NCBI GenBank assembly: GCA_016713325.1
Contig: JADJPJ010000087.1
Span: forward strand, 744,001-808,000
Direction of reading: 5' to 3'
From: Candidatus Flexifilum affinis
Lineage (GTDB): Bacteria; Chloroflexota; Anaerolineae; Aggregatilineales; Phototrophicaceae
DNA length: 64,000 nt
Made by a program: the position numbers and the translations under genes. The notes under the pieces were generated by a model. That model was not told the origin of the DNA, did not search any database, and was given only the letters and a program-made list of their open reading frames with translations. Of this stretch, positions 1 to 8,801 are shown in pieces. Position 1 is the stretch's first letter. Each line of letters opens with the position of its first letter.

Positions 1-1617
1 CTGGTCAACGCCGCCATCTTCGTCATGATCTTCGCCCTCGCCCGCGGGCTGTTCTCGTTCATCCAGGCGTACATGGCGGAGGCGACCTCGCAGGGCGTCG
101 CGTTCGATTTCCGCAACGAGATCTTTGAAAAGATTCAGCGGCTGTCGTTCAGCTACTACGACAGGAACCAGACCGGTCAGCTCATGATTCGCGCCACCGA
201 CGACGTCGAACGTCTGCGGCTCTTCATCGCCCAGGGTCTGGTGCTCACGGCGCAGGCTTTCCTGCTGCTGATCGCCACGCTGGTCATCCTGGTCCTCACC
301 AACTGGCAGCTTACGCTGGTGGTTCTGCCCATTCTGCCGGTCGCCCTGGTCATCTTCATGATCTTCGGGCGCATCAGCCAGCCGCTTTTCGTGGCGGTGC
401 AGATGAAGCTCTCAGCGCTGAATACGGTCCTTCAGGAGAATATGGCCGGCACGCGCGTCGTCCGCGCCTTCGCTCGTGAAAATTACGAGCGCGACCGCTT
501 TGAAAGCAAGTCGGCGGATGTGCTGACCCAGCAGTTGAGCGTCGCGCGGACCTTCTCCTTCCTGTTCCCCGTCATCTTCCTGATCGCCCAGGTCGGGCAG
601 GCAGCCCTGCTCTACTTCGGCGGCGGGCAGATCATCAACGGCACGCTGACCCTTGGCGACTACCAGTCGTTCAGCCTGTATGTCATCTACGTCTTCTTCC
701 CCCTCGGCCAGCTCGGCTTCATCATCTCCCTGCTGGCGCAGGCGTCGGCTTCCGCGGACCGCATCTTCGAGATCCTGGACGCCAAGAGCGACATTACGGA
801 GAAACCGAATGCGCTGACGCTGACGCAGCTCACCGGCGCGGTCGAGTTCAAGGATGTGACCTTCAAGTATTTCAGTTCCGGCGAACCGGTGCTCTGCGAC
901 GTGAGTTTCAAAGCCCAGCCCGGCACGACCGTGGCCCTGCTCGGCGGGACTGGCAGCGGCAAGACGACGATTATCAACCTGATTCCGCGCTTCTACGATG
1001 CCACCGAAGGCAGCATTACCATCGACGGCCACGACGTGCGCGATGTGACCATTGACAGCCTGCGCTCGCAAATCGGCATCGTGCTTCAGGAGACCAACCT
1101 GTTCAGCGGCAACATCCGTGACAACATCGCCTTTGGCAAGCCCGATGCCACTGACGAAGAAGTGATCGCCGCCGCCAAAGCCGCCGAAGCCCATGACTTC
1201 ATCACCAGTTTCCCCGACGGCTATGCCACACCTGTCGGAGAACGCGGCACTACCCTGTCCGGCGGTCAGAAGCAGCGCATTGCCATCGCTCGCGCCCTGC
1301 TGCTTAACCCGCGCCTGCTCATTCTGGACGACTCCACCAGCAGCGTCGACCTGCTGACCGAGTACAAGATTCAGAAGGCGCTGGACAAGCTCATGAAGGA
1401 TCGCACCAGCTTCGTCATCGCACAGCGAATCTCCACGGTCGTCAATGCCGACATGATCCTCGTGCTGGACAAAGGCAAAGTGGTCGCCACCGGCAACCAC
1501 ACCGAACTGATGGAGCAGAGCCCGATCTACGCCGAAATCTACAACTCACAACTTGTCGGCGATGTCGAGATCACATCCGAGATGGCAGCGGTCATTGCGG
1601 AGGACAACAAACCATGA
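1..1617 (+). CDS. ABC exporter, subunit with degenerate ATP site (5' partial)
   Basis: Half-transporter of the type I ABC exporter class: membrane domain first, nucleotide-binding domain after it. The frame is open to base 1, so the true start lies upstream. The Walker A motif GGTGSGKTT and signature LSGGQKQR are intact. The residue after the Walker B aspartate is Asp, not the catalytic Glu (LILDDSTSS, codon 1330-1332), and the switch-loop His is Gln (VIAQRIST, codon 1423-1425). In known heterodimeric exporters such as TM287/288 these two changes mark the subunit holding the non-hydrolysing site. Its stop overlaps the start of the next gene (ATGA), so the two are very likely co-translated and form one heterodimer. 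The substrate cannot be told from sequence; multidrug or lipid export is the family's usual range. Confidence 0.93.
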   Translation: MVNAAIFVMIFALARGLFSFIQAYMAEATSQGVAFDFRNEIFEKIQRLSFSYYDRNQTGQLMIRATDDVERLRLFIAQGLVLTAQAFLLLIATLVILVLTNWQLTLVVLPILPVALVIFMIFGRISQPLFVAVQMKLSALNTVLQENMAGTRVVRAFARENYERDRFESKSADVLTQQLSVARTFSFLFPVIFLIAQVGQAALLYFGGGQIINGTLTLGDYQSFSLYVIYVFFPLGQLGFIISLLAQASASADRIFEILDAKSDITEKPNALTLTQLTGAVEFKDVTFKYFSSGEPVLCDVSFKAQPGTTVALLGGTGSGKTTIINLIPRFYDATEGSITIDGHDVRDVTIDSLRSQIGIVLQETNLFSGNIRDNIAFGKPDATDEEVIAAAKAAEAHDFITSFPDGYATPVGERGTTLSGGQKQRIAIARALLLNPRLLILDDSTSSVDLLTEYKIQKALDKLMKDRTSFVIAQRISTVVNADMILVLDKGKVVATGNHTELMEQSPIYAEIYNSQLVGDVEITSEMAAVIAEDNKP

Positions 1618-3566
1618 TGGGACTTGACGGCGGACGCCGTCTATTCGAACAAGAGACCAGCCGTGCCGGTAACATCGGTGGCACGCTGGCGCGTTTCGCC
1701 GGCTACTTCCGCCGGACCTGGGTCGGCGTAGTCGTGGCACTGGTGCTGATCACGATCCAGGTGTGGACACAGGTTGTGACGCCGGATTACATCGGTCAGG
1801 CCGTAGACTGCTATCTGTTTCCACAGCCAGCGTCGGTCTGCTGGTTCGACCCGACCGTGGCCGAGGCCATGCAGAACGGGACCATGGACACGATTACCAA
1901 CGAGATGAAGCTGGCTGGTCTGGGCCAGATCGCATTGCTGCTGCTCGGCCTCTTCGTCTTTGGGTCGGTGTTGGCAGGTCTGGCCTTCTACTCAATGAGT
2001 TCAAGCGGTCAGCGTGTTTTGAAACAGCTGCGCAACGACCTGTTCAACAAGCTCCAGCGACTGTCGCTCAGCTTCTACGCCGAGAACGAAGTCGGCAACC
2101 TGATGAGCCGCATCACCAGCGACACAGAAACAATCGCGCAGACGTTTGGCTTTGCACTGCTCCAGGTGGTCAGCGGCGCGCTGCTGATGGTCTGGCTGAT
2201 CGTCAAGATGCTGGGGACGAATGTCGCCTACTCGCTCGTCAGCCTGGCCGTCGTCCCGATTATGTTCGTCGCCACAGTATGGATCAGCAACCAGGCCCGC
2301 CGCGCCTTCCGCCGCTCCCGCCGGCAGATGGGCAGCGTCAACGCCGAGCTTCAGGAAAGCATCGCCGGCGCACGCGAAGTACAGGCGTTCAACCGCGAAG
2401 AAGAGACCATCGAGGAATTCCGGCGCGTCAACCAGGCCAACCGGGCAGCCAACATTCAGGCGGCGGCCTTCACGGCGGCGCTCAACCCCGTCCTGGAAGC
2501 GCTCGGCTACGTGGCGCTCGGCGTCGTCGTCATCGTCGGCGGACTGTCCATCCTCGGTGACGAGCCGGTCCTGGGCATCTCCGGAATCTCGCTTGGCGTG
2601 GTCTTCACCTTCATTCAGTATGTGCAGCGCTTCAACCAGCCGATCACGCAGATCGCCGTGCTGTGGACCAACATCCAGAGCGCCATCGCCGGCGGCGAGC
2701 GCATCTTTGGCCTGCTGGACGAGCCGATTGAGATTCAGGACAAGCCAGGTGCGAAGCCCATTCCGCAGATTACCGGGCGCGTCGAATTCGACAACGTGCA
2801 TGCGGGCTACAAGGCCGATGAGCCGGTGCTGAAGGATGTGAGCTTCACTGCCGAACCCGGACAGACGGTGGCCATCGTCGGTCCAACTGGCGCGGGCAAG
2901 ACCACGATCATCAATCTGATCCCGCGCTTCTACGATGTCAGCGGCGGCGGCGTGCGTATCGACGGGCATGACGTCCGCGATGTCACCATGGAAAGCCTGC
3001 GCCAGCAGATTGGCATTGTCCTGCAGGATTCGTTCCTGTTCAGCGACACGGTGCTGGAAAACATCCGCTACGGGCGCATGGACGCCACCGACGAAGAGGT
3101 CATTGCAGCCGCCAAATTGGTCAATGCTGACGTCTTCATCGAGCGCCTGCCTGACGGCTACAAGACGGTGCTCGGCGAGCGGGGCTCAGGTCTCAGCCAG
3201 GGCCAGCGCCAACTGCTCAGCATTGCCCGCGTCGTGCTGAAGGACCCGCGAATCCTCATCCTCGACGAAGCGACGAGTAGCATCGACACCCGCACTGAAC
3301 GTCTGATTCAGAAGGCCTTCGAGCACATCCTGCCCGGTCGCACCGCCTTCGTCATCGCCCACCGGTTGAGCACCATTCGCAACGCCGACGTGGTGATGAT
3401 GCTGAAGGACGGCCAGATCATCGAACGCGGCACACACCGTTCGCTGATCGAGAAGCGCGGCGCCTACTACGATCTGTACATGAGCCAGTACCGTCACGAG
3501 GACCAGCTCGAAGCAACGTCCTCGACCAACGGATCGCAGCCCACGGCAGTTCCGAGCGGCGACTAG
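1614..3566 (+). CDS. ABC exporter, subunit with canonical ATP site
   Basis: Second half of the heterodimeric exporter, 650 residues, with an N-terminal membrane domain and a C-terminal nucleotide-binding domain. Walker A is GPTGAGKTT, Walker B is LILDEATSS with the catalytic Glu, and the switch-loop His is present (VIAHRLST). Its own signature motif is LSQGQ instead of LSGGQ (bases 3192-3206). That complements the partner: the degenerate site pairs this weak signature with the partner's altered Walker B, while the hydrolysing site pairs this Walker B with the partner's LSGGQ. The segment between the first two predicted helices is longer than usual and contains two Cys about 13 residues apart. 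The start overlaps the upstream stop by 4 bases. A terminator hairpin follows. Confidence 0.94.
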   Translation: MMGLDGGRRLFEQETSRAGNIGGTLARFAGYFRRTWVGVVVALVLITIQVWTQVVTPDYIGQAVDCYLFPQPASVCWFDPTVAEAMQNGTMDTITNEMKLAGLGQIALLLLGLFVFGSVLAGLAFYSMSSSGQRVLKQLRNDLFNKLQRLSLSFYAENEVGNLMSRITSDTETIAQTFGFALLQVVSGALLMVWLIVKMLGTNVAYSLVSLAVVPIMFVATVWISNQARRAFRRSRRQMGSVNAELQESIAGAREVQAFNREEETIEEFRRVNQANRAANIQAAAFTAALNPVLEALGYVALGVVVIVGGLSILGDEPVLGISGISLGVVFTFIQYVQRFNQPITQIAVLWTNIQSAIAGGERIFGLLDEPIEIQDKPGAKPIPQITGRVEFDNVHAGYKADEPVLKDVSFTAEPGQTVAIVGPTGAGKTTIINLIPRFYDVSGGGVRIDGHDVRDVTMESLRQQIGIVLQDSFLFSDTVLENIRYGRMDATDEEVIAAAKLVNADVFIERLPDGYKTVLGERGSGLSQGQRQLLSIARVVLKDPRILILDEATSSIDTRTERLIQKAFEHILPGRTAFVIAHRLSTIRNADVVMMLKDGQIIERGTHRSLIEKRGAYYDLYMSQYRHEDQLEATSSTNGSQPTAVPSGD

Positions 3567-3615
3567 GCAGCGACCTGGTATCAGCGCAGAAGCTGCATCT
3601 GTAGGAATTCTGTGG

Positions 3616-3650
3616 AAGGAGCGGCGCTCAGACGCCGCTCCTTCTATTAC
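3616..3650 (+). terminator. Rho-independent-type hairpin after the ABC exporter genes
   Basis: Perfect 11-bp stem (AAGGAGCGGCG at 3616-3626, complement at 3633-3643) with a 6-base loop, followed by a short, weak T-rich stretch. It sits 50 bases after the exporter stop, which fits the end of that operon. Confidence 0.7.
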
Positions 3651-3752
3651 AGCTACAGCGAGTTCATGGCCCGAATTCGGACCGTTCTGGCGCCTGACTC
3701 AGGGGTATACTGACAACAATCTTCATTCAAGCCCATACGAAATGGAACGAGT

Positions 3753-4841
3753 ATGCGCGTCGCCGTTCTCGCCAATCTCAAGGTCAATGCCCCCACCTGG
3801 CCCGGCATGTCACCCGACCAGTGGGACGATCTCGACACGCACAAATCGGTCGGCGCGATCGTCGACGCGCTGAAAACCGGGGGCCACGAGGCAGAGTTTT
3901 TCGAAGCTCAGATTGTTCCCCCCTTCAGTCTCATCGAAAAGCTGGCAGTGTACCGTCCGGATATCTGCTTCAACATCGCGGAGAGTCACTTTGGCGATGG
4001 CCGCGAAGCACAGATCCCGGCGGTGCTGGAAATGCTCCGCATCCCGTACACGGGCAGCCAGGTGCTCACTCAGGCGCTGGGCCTGGACAAGCCGATGACG
4101 AAGCGCATTCTCGCCTATCATGGCCTGCCCACTCCGGAATTTCAGGTCTTCGAGCGCGCCGACCTGCCGGTCGATGAGGACCTGATCTACCCGGACGGGA
4201 CGCTGCGTTTTCCCCTGTTCGTCAAGCCAAGCCGCGAAGGCACCAGCATGGGCGTCAGCATCGACAGCATTGTCGAAACCGAGGCCGAGCTTCGCGAACA
4301 GCTTGCCGCGCAGCTTGCACGCTACGACCAGCCGATTCTGGTGGAACGCTATGTGGAGGGACGGGAGGTCACCGTCGGAATGGTGGGCAACCTGGCGCCG
4401 ACTGCCGCCCGTCATCTGCCAAGTGCCGAAGTTGGCGAACCACTGCCCGAGTCGATTCACTTCTTTCCGGTGCTTGAGATGGATACCCGCCTGACGGCTG
4501 ACACGGAAGGAGATGTGTACACCAGCCGGGTGAAGAAGGATCTTTCCGACCTGTACCGCTACCACTGCCCTGCCAATCTGCCGGAGGCGAAAGCGCATCA
4601 TCTGCGCTGGCTGGCCGCGGCCGTCTTCCGCGTCACCGGCAGCCGCGATGTCGCGCGCGTCGATTTCCGTCTGGACGCGAACAGTGGCGAGGAACCGCAC
4701 ATTCTGGAGATCAACACGCTGCCCGGGCTGACCCCCGGATTCAGCGATCTCTGCCTTCAAGCTGAGGTGGATGGATGGAGTTACGAGCGGCTGGTCAACA
4801 CCATCCTCGAAACAGCCGCCCGGCGCTGGGGAATTCTCTAG
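3753..4841 (+). CDS. D-alanine--D-alanine ligase-like ATP-grasp protein
   Basis: 362-residue ATP-grasp ligase resembling the D-Ala-D-Ala ligase family. Visible family features are the early segment DICFNIAESHFGDGREAQIPAVLE, abridged here as NIAES...REAQIP, which corresponds to the region before the ATP-grasp core. KPSREGTSMGVS matches the nucleotide-binding loop, and EINTLPGLTPGFSD matches the C-terminal metal and substrate loop (EiNT.PG.T). It may join D-alanines for peptidoglycan or another amino acid pair. The family has many members with other substrates, and no mur genes lie nearby, so the substrate is left open. The stop overlaps the convergent rbsD stop by 4 bases. A weak -10-like TATACT lies near 3706. 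Confidence 0.85.
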   Translation: MRVAVLANLKVNAPTWPGMSPDQWDDLDTHKSVGAIVDALKTGGHEAEFFEAQIVPPFSLIEKLAVYRPDICFNIAESHFGDGREAQIPAVLEMLRIPYTGSQVLTQALGLDKPMTKRILAYHGLPTPEFQVFERADLPVDEDLIYPDGTLRFPLFVKPSREGTSMGVSIDSIVETEAELREQLAAQLARYDQPILVERYVEGREVTVGMVGNLAPTAARHLPSAEVGEPLPESIHFFPVLEMDTRLTADTEGDVYTSRVKKDLSDLYRYHCPANLPEAKAHHLRWLAAAVFRVTGSRDVARVDFRLDANSGEEPHILEINTLPGLTPGFSDLCLQAEVDGWSYERLVNTILETAARRWGIL

Positions 4842-5233
4842 AAGACCACGCCCGAAACCAGGATGACATTGGCGTAGGGCGTGCATTCTCCTGTGCGAAT
4901 GATCGCCTTGGCCGACTGAGTCAGCCGTTTGAATTCGTCGTGCGGCACATCGCTCATGGGGATATGCACCAGCATATCAGCGAGAGCCTCGCGCACCGGC
5001 AGGCTCCGTTCGCGCATTTCGCTGGCGACGATGGCCCTTTCCACCTGAAGCTCGCCCAGAATGGCCTTGACCACGTCCAAGAAAGGCGGCATGCCCGCGA
5101 CAACTGACAGATCGATGCGCTCCACTCCCGGTGGGATAGGAAGTCCGGCATCGGCAATGACCAGCATGTCGGTATGGCCCATCGAGGCGATTACACTGGA
5201 GATCGGGTGATTCAGGAGAGGCGTCTTCTTCAT
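4838..5233 (-). CDS. rbsD: D-ribose pyranase
   Basis: 131 residues, close to the usual RbsD length. The N-terminus (LLNHPISSVIASMGHTD) and ADAGLPIP match the RbsD/FucU fold, including the conserved His of GHTD and the following Asp. The C-terminal RTGECTPYANVILVSGV matches the family's RSGECSPYANIIL. The enzyme interconverts the pyranose and furanose forms of D-ribose so ribokinase can act on it. No rbsK or ribose ABC transporter is adjacent, so it looks like a stand-alone copy. It lies just downstream of the GAF gene on the same strand (11-base gap), so the two may be co-transcribed. Confidence 0.93.
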   Translation of the reverse strand: MKKTPLLNHPISSVIASMGHTDMLVIADAGLPIPPGVERIDLSVVAGMPPFLDVVKAILGELQVERAIVASEMRERSLPVREALADMLVHIPMSDVPHDEFKRLTQSAKAIIRTGECTPYANVILVSGVVF

Positions 5234-5244
5234 CGTTGTACACC

Positions 5245-6147
5245 CTATTCGCTGTCGAGTTTCTTCTGGCTCCGGTCGCGCATTTCACGCGCCTGAGAAG
5301 TCAAACGCTGGAAAAAATCGGACTCGGTCACCTGGCTGACCTCTTCATCGACGCGGCGGCGATCGATCTCGATCTTCAATGCCTGAATGGCCAGGCGGGC
5401 CTCTTCGAGATCGCGCTTGACCTGCTGGTAGCGCTGCGCGTTGTCGATGGCAATCGCCGCTTGCGTGCCAAAGGCCGTCAGCAGCGGAATGGCCTCATGG
5501 CGAAACACATCGGCAGAGGCGCGGTTGTCGGTATAGAGCACCCCGATCGGCTGGCCGGAAAGCGCCAGCGGCACGCACAGAATTGAGCGGAGATTATGCA
5601 TCATCACGCTCTTGGCATCTTTGAGAATGACGTCGGATTGCGCGTTCGAAGTGAGGATGGCTTGTTTGCTGGTCATCGCCTGATTGACGACGCTCCGACT
5701 GAAGATGGCTTCGTCGTCGTTGATGTTCTGCTGATCCCAGTTGCGCGCCACGGCAATTTCCAGCGAGCCGGTGTTCTTGTCCTGCAGCAGCAGATACGCG
5801 CGTTCGGCGCCGGTAATGCGGATGACCGTGTCCATCACGTCTTCCAGAACTTCGTCAAGTTCCAGCGACCCGGTGATCAGCGAGAACGTTCGCAGTAGCT
5901 CTTCGAGGTTCTCCACCTGTGTGGACACACGCTTTGCCTGCTTGTCCGTGTCTTCAAGGCGGTCCGTCATGCGGCGCATCACGGCGGGGATATCCACCGC
6001 GATCTGGAAGCCATTCTGGGTCAATACCTGCGTGAGTCGCTCGGTCAACACCTCAAGCTGCCGTGTCTCGTTGATAGTGGTGTCCAGCGCCTGAACGATC
6101 AATTCGATAGGTGATGAGTCCGTCATCTGCAGACCAGCTTTCTGCAT
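5245..6147 (-). CDS. GAF-domain sensor with coiled-coil tail
   Basis: 300 residues with no membrane segment. An N-terminal helical, probably coiled-coil part (about 1-88) is followed by a GAF domain (about 90-238; ...ERAYLLLQD... and IGVLYTDNR typical of the fold). A charged helical tail (254-290) ends in VTESDFFQRL...MR. No output domain such as kinase or cyclase is present, so it probably signals by protein contact. The same kind of tail occurs on the haem-binding sensor at 40691-41800 (see findings). The start is uncertain: Met8 (base 6126) is as plausible as Met1, since neither has a strong ribosome-binding site. The ligand is unknown. Confidence 0.85.
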   Translation of the reverse strand: MQKAGLQMTDSSPIELIVQALDTTINETRQLEVLTERLTQVLTQNGFQIAVDIPAVMRRMTDRLEDTDKQAKRVSTQVENLEELLRTFSLITGSLELDEVLEDVMDTVIRITGAERAYLLLQDKNTGSLEIAVARNWDQQNINDDEAIFSRSVVNQAMTSKQAILTSNAQSDVILKDAKSVMMHNLRSILCVPLALSGQPIGVLYTDNRASADVFRHEAIPLLTAFGTQAAIAIDNAQRYQQVKRDLEEARLAIQALKIEIDRRRVDEEVSQVTESDFFQRLTSQAREMRDRSQKKLDSE

Positions 6148-6245
6148 TACATTGGGAGCATCAAGTTTAATGCGTTACGACCGAAAACGCTATAACAACT
6201 CTACGGCATTGCCCTGAGAAATCCGAACGTTCGACATCTGCGGCC

Positions 6246-8768
6246 TCACTGCCGTGGCGGCACAATGGCCATCCGGCTATCGATCACATAATCGTCGCCG
6301 GAGGTCTGCCCATTCACGGTGACCGGCAGGCGCTCATTCGTCTCTGCCTCATAGAACCCGATGACCAGCCGGTAGCCTTCTCCAAGGGGCGCCACCCCAT
6401 CGGGAAGCGAAAGGCTTCGTTCATCCGTGATGAATTCACCAGGCTCCCACAACAGCGTGGAGTAGTACCCTCTATCGGTGCGCGCGGTCGGTCCATCCCA
6501 GTTGGCGATGAGATCGCCGTCAGCATCGCGCAGATGTAAGAATATCGAATAGTCGTCCGGAGGCGGCGCGATCACTTCAAAGACCAGATGTGCGATGATC
6601 CGGCGGCCTTCCCAGAGTTCCAGCCCGCCCAGATCATAGCCGATAAAGCGGGCAAAGTCCCCAAAGACGACGTCCTCGATCGCAAGGCCCAACGGTTCCG
6701 GGCGTACCCAGCGCTGATTGAGGTTCAGCTCGAAGACATCATATTTGAAGATGCCGTCGTCCAAGCCCCACGCACGCCGTACGATATCCTGACGCCCCAG
6801 CGCGTTGACCACCTGATTGCGGAAAAACGGTACGTTTTCGTACTCCCCGCGCGTTTCCGGCAGGCCATAGATGAAATAGGCGGCATGGGCAAGATCGCTC
6901 AACCGTGTGGGCGCGTTTTCGACACGGATGTCGGCAAGTGGGAAGAAGAAAGGCAGCCTATCGACGCCCGGAGCAGAAACGACCAGCCGGTCATCCGGGT
7001 GATCCGTTTCCCACACCCGCAGGCCGTCGACGATGTTCATGAGAGCGGCATTGCCACTGCGATAACGGGCATCATCGTCCGGGAGCGCATCGGTAAAGAG
7101 ATAGTCAGTGCCCGCAAACTTGTCGGGAACAGGGCTGATGATGCCGCTGACAGCCAGCGCCGTGAGCGCGGCGAGCACGACCGGCCGGAGTGCCCCATGC
7201 CGCAGCCAGACATCCTGCACCCAGCGTGCAGCCAGTACGGCGACAGGCAGAAGCAGCAGCGGCACAACGGCGAAAAGCAGCCGGTAGTGGTAACTATAGG
7301 CATAAAACCACACGACGAAGTATGGCAGCGCCAGGACTTGAGCCCATCCGATCCGCGCAGCCAGCGGCAGCAGCGCTCGCCCACTCTCAGTGCCGCGCAG
7401 GAAGCCGACCATCGATCGAAGGAACAGACCTGCGCCAGCTACGAAGGCCGCCAGCTCGATCAACGTCAACCGGCGGGCCTCCAACGATAGATCCGGCAGG
7501 AACATGGAGCGCGCTGCCGCACCGACCATCAGCAGCACTCCGACAATGAGACCCGCTCGACGTGAGGCACCGTCACGGCCCCAGAGGCAGATCGCCCAGA
7601 CCAGCGCGGCAAGCAGCGGAAAGCCGAGATCATCGCCACCGCGCTCGGCCAGTGTCTGCCAGTAGCCGGGCGGAAAGTCGACGGCATTGTGGCCCAGCAG
7701 CAGGTTGCGGACGTACCAGACACCGCCGAGCGGCGCACAGGCCAGCGCTGTGACCGCGGCGACCTCGAGGCGTGGGCGGATGCCAAGCCAAAGCGACCGG
7801 GCAGTCCGCGCCCCCTGGCTCGCCACGCGAAAAACCTCCACGGCCATCATCAATCCTACGCCAAGTGCAAAGGCGCCGGCCGTCGGCTTGGTCCACAGGG
7901 CAACGCCAAACATCGCCCCTCCTATCGCCGCGTAGCGCAGCGCTGTGCGCTGGTTCCGTTTCACACCCGCCGGACCTGCGTCATTCCAGGCCTTCAGGAA
8001 GAAGGCTGCGGACAGGGTCAACGAGAACGTCAGTGGAATTTCCAGATCGCCGGCCCGCGACCACTCTCCCACATGAGGAAAGAGCGCCCACAGTGCCGCC
8101 AGATATACCCCTGCCCGACGGCCATCGATCATCCGGCCGAGGACGTAGGAAGCCAGAATCGCTCCAAGGTGCAGCAGCGGCACCACCGCCCGAGCAGTGT
8201 GATCGTTGACGCCGTCGATCTGCCCGAGCGCGTAAAGCAGAGGCAGAAACTGCGGGTAGTAGTCGATCGTGTTGGGGATATGACCCGTCAGCGCGTACAG
8301 TCGTGCCTCGTAACCGTAGACCCACAGCGCATCGAACGCAGTGAACGGCCAGAACATGATGACGATTACGGCCACGATGAAGGCCAACGCAATCAGGAAG
8401 AGGAGCCAGCGCTCGTCCAGAGTCGGCTTCCCGGACTCAGCGGTGGTCAACGACTGCGGTTCCGACGAGGATCTCCGCCGCAGAATCAGCAGAGCCAGAG
8501 GCAAAGCAGCGAGCAGCGCAGTGCCGAGGGCAATGCCCTCCCAACGCAGAAGCGAGGTTCCCGTCGAAGCGCCGATCGTCCCGAGGACGAACATCCACGC
8601 AGTCATGAGCGCGGCGCCGACCGCCAGCGCCAATGCCAGCAGAGTCGGACGGTCGCGGCGCTCGGACTGCGGCAGCAGAACATACGCCCATGGGACGCCA
8701 ATACCCAGCAACGTCACCAGGAAAATCGGCAGTCCTTTGAGCGTATCGGCAATCCAGTAGGGAATCAT
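6246..8768 (-). CDS. GT-C-type multi-spanning membrane glycosyltransferase-like protein
   Basis: 840 residues with about a dozen hydrophobic segments in the first 550 residues and a soluble, beta-rich C-terminal part of roughly 290 residues. The loop after an early membrane segment (FTAFDALWVYGYEARLYALTGHIP, abridged: FDALWVYGYEARL) followed by YYPQFLPLLYALGQ resembles the acidic first external loop of GT-C / RgtA-B/ArnT-like glycosyltransferases that use polyprenyl-phosphate sugars. Exact family and substrate are not recognisable. It is followed downstream on the same strand, 98 bases after its stop, by the GAF gene. The secreted propeller gene lies 33 bases upstream on the same strand. Confidence 0.7.
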   Translation of the reverse strand: MIPYWIADTLKGLPIFLVTLLGIGVPWAYVLLPQSERRDRPTLLALALAVGAALMTAWMFVLGTIGASTGTSLLRWEGIALGTALLAALPLALLILRRRSSSEPQSLTTAESGKPTLDERWLLFLIALAFIVAVIVIMFWPFTAFDALWVYGYEARLYALTGHIPNTIDYYPQFLPLLYALGQIDGVNDHTARAVVPLLHLGAILASYVLGRMIDGRRAGVYLAALWALFPHVGEWSRAGDLEIPLTFSLTLSAAFFLKAWNDAGPAGVKRNQRTALRYAAIGGAMFGVALWTKPTAGAFALGVGLMMAVEVFRVASQGARTARSLWLGIRPRLEVAAVTALACAPLGGVWYVRNLLLGHNAVDFPPGYWQTLAERGGDDLGFPLLAALVWAICLWGRDGASRRAGLIVGVLLMVGAAARSMFLPDLSLEARRLTLIELAAFVAGAGLFLRSMVGFLRGTESGRALLPLAARIGWAQVLALPYFVVWFYAYSYHYRLLFAVVPLLLLPVAVLAARWVQDVWLRHGALRPVVLAALTALAVSGIISPVPDKFAGTDYLFTDALPDDDARYRSGNAALMNIVDGLRVWETDHPDDRLVVSAPGVDRLPFFFPLADIRVENAPTRLSDLAHAAYFIYGLPETRGEYENVPFFRNQVVNALGRQDIVRRAWGLDDGIFKYDVFELNLNQRWVRPEPLGLAIEDVVFGDFARFIGYDLGGLELWEGRRIIAHLVFEVIAPPPDDYSIFLHLRDADGDLIANWDGPTARTDRGYYSTLLWEPGEFITDERSLSLPDGVAPLGEGYRLVIGFYEAETNERLPVTVNGQTSGDDYVIDSRMAIVPPRQ

Positions 8769-8801
8769 CAGGGTCCTTCGATGGGAGTAATGGAGAACAG
8801 C

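Noticed and set aside
412..1500. 362-codon open frame on the minus strand
   Set aside because: It is antiparallel to the ABC exporter with no motifs of its own; GC-rich genes often give such frames.
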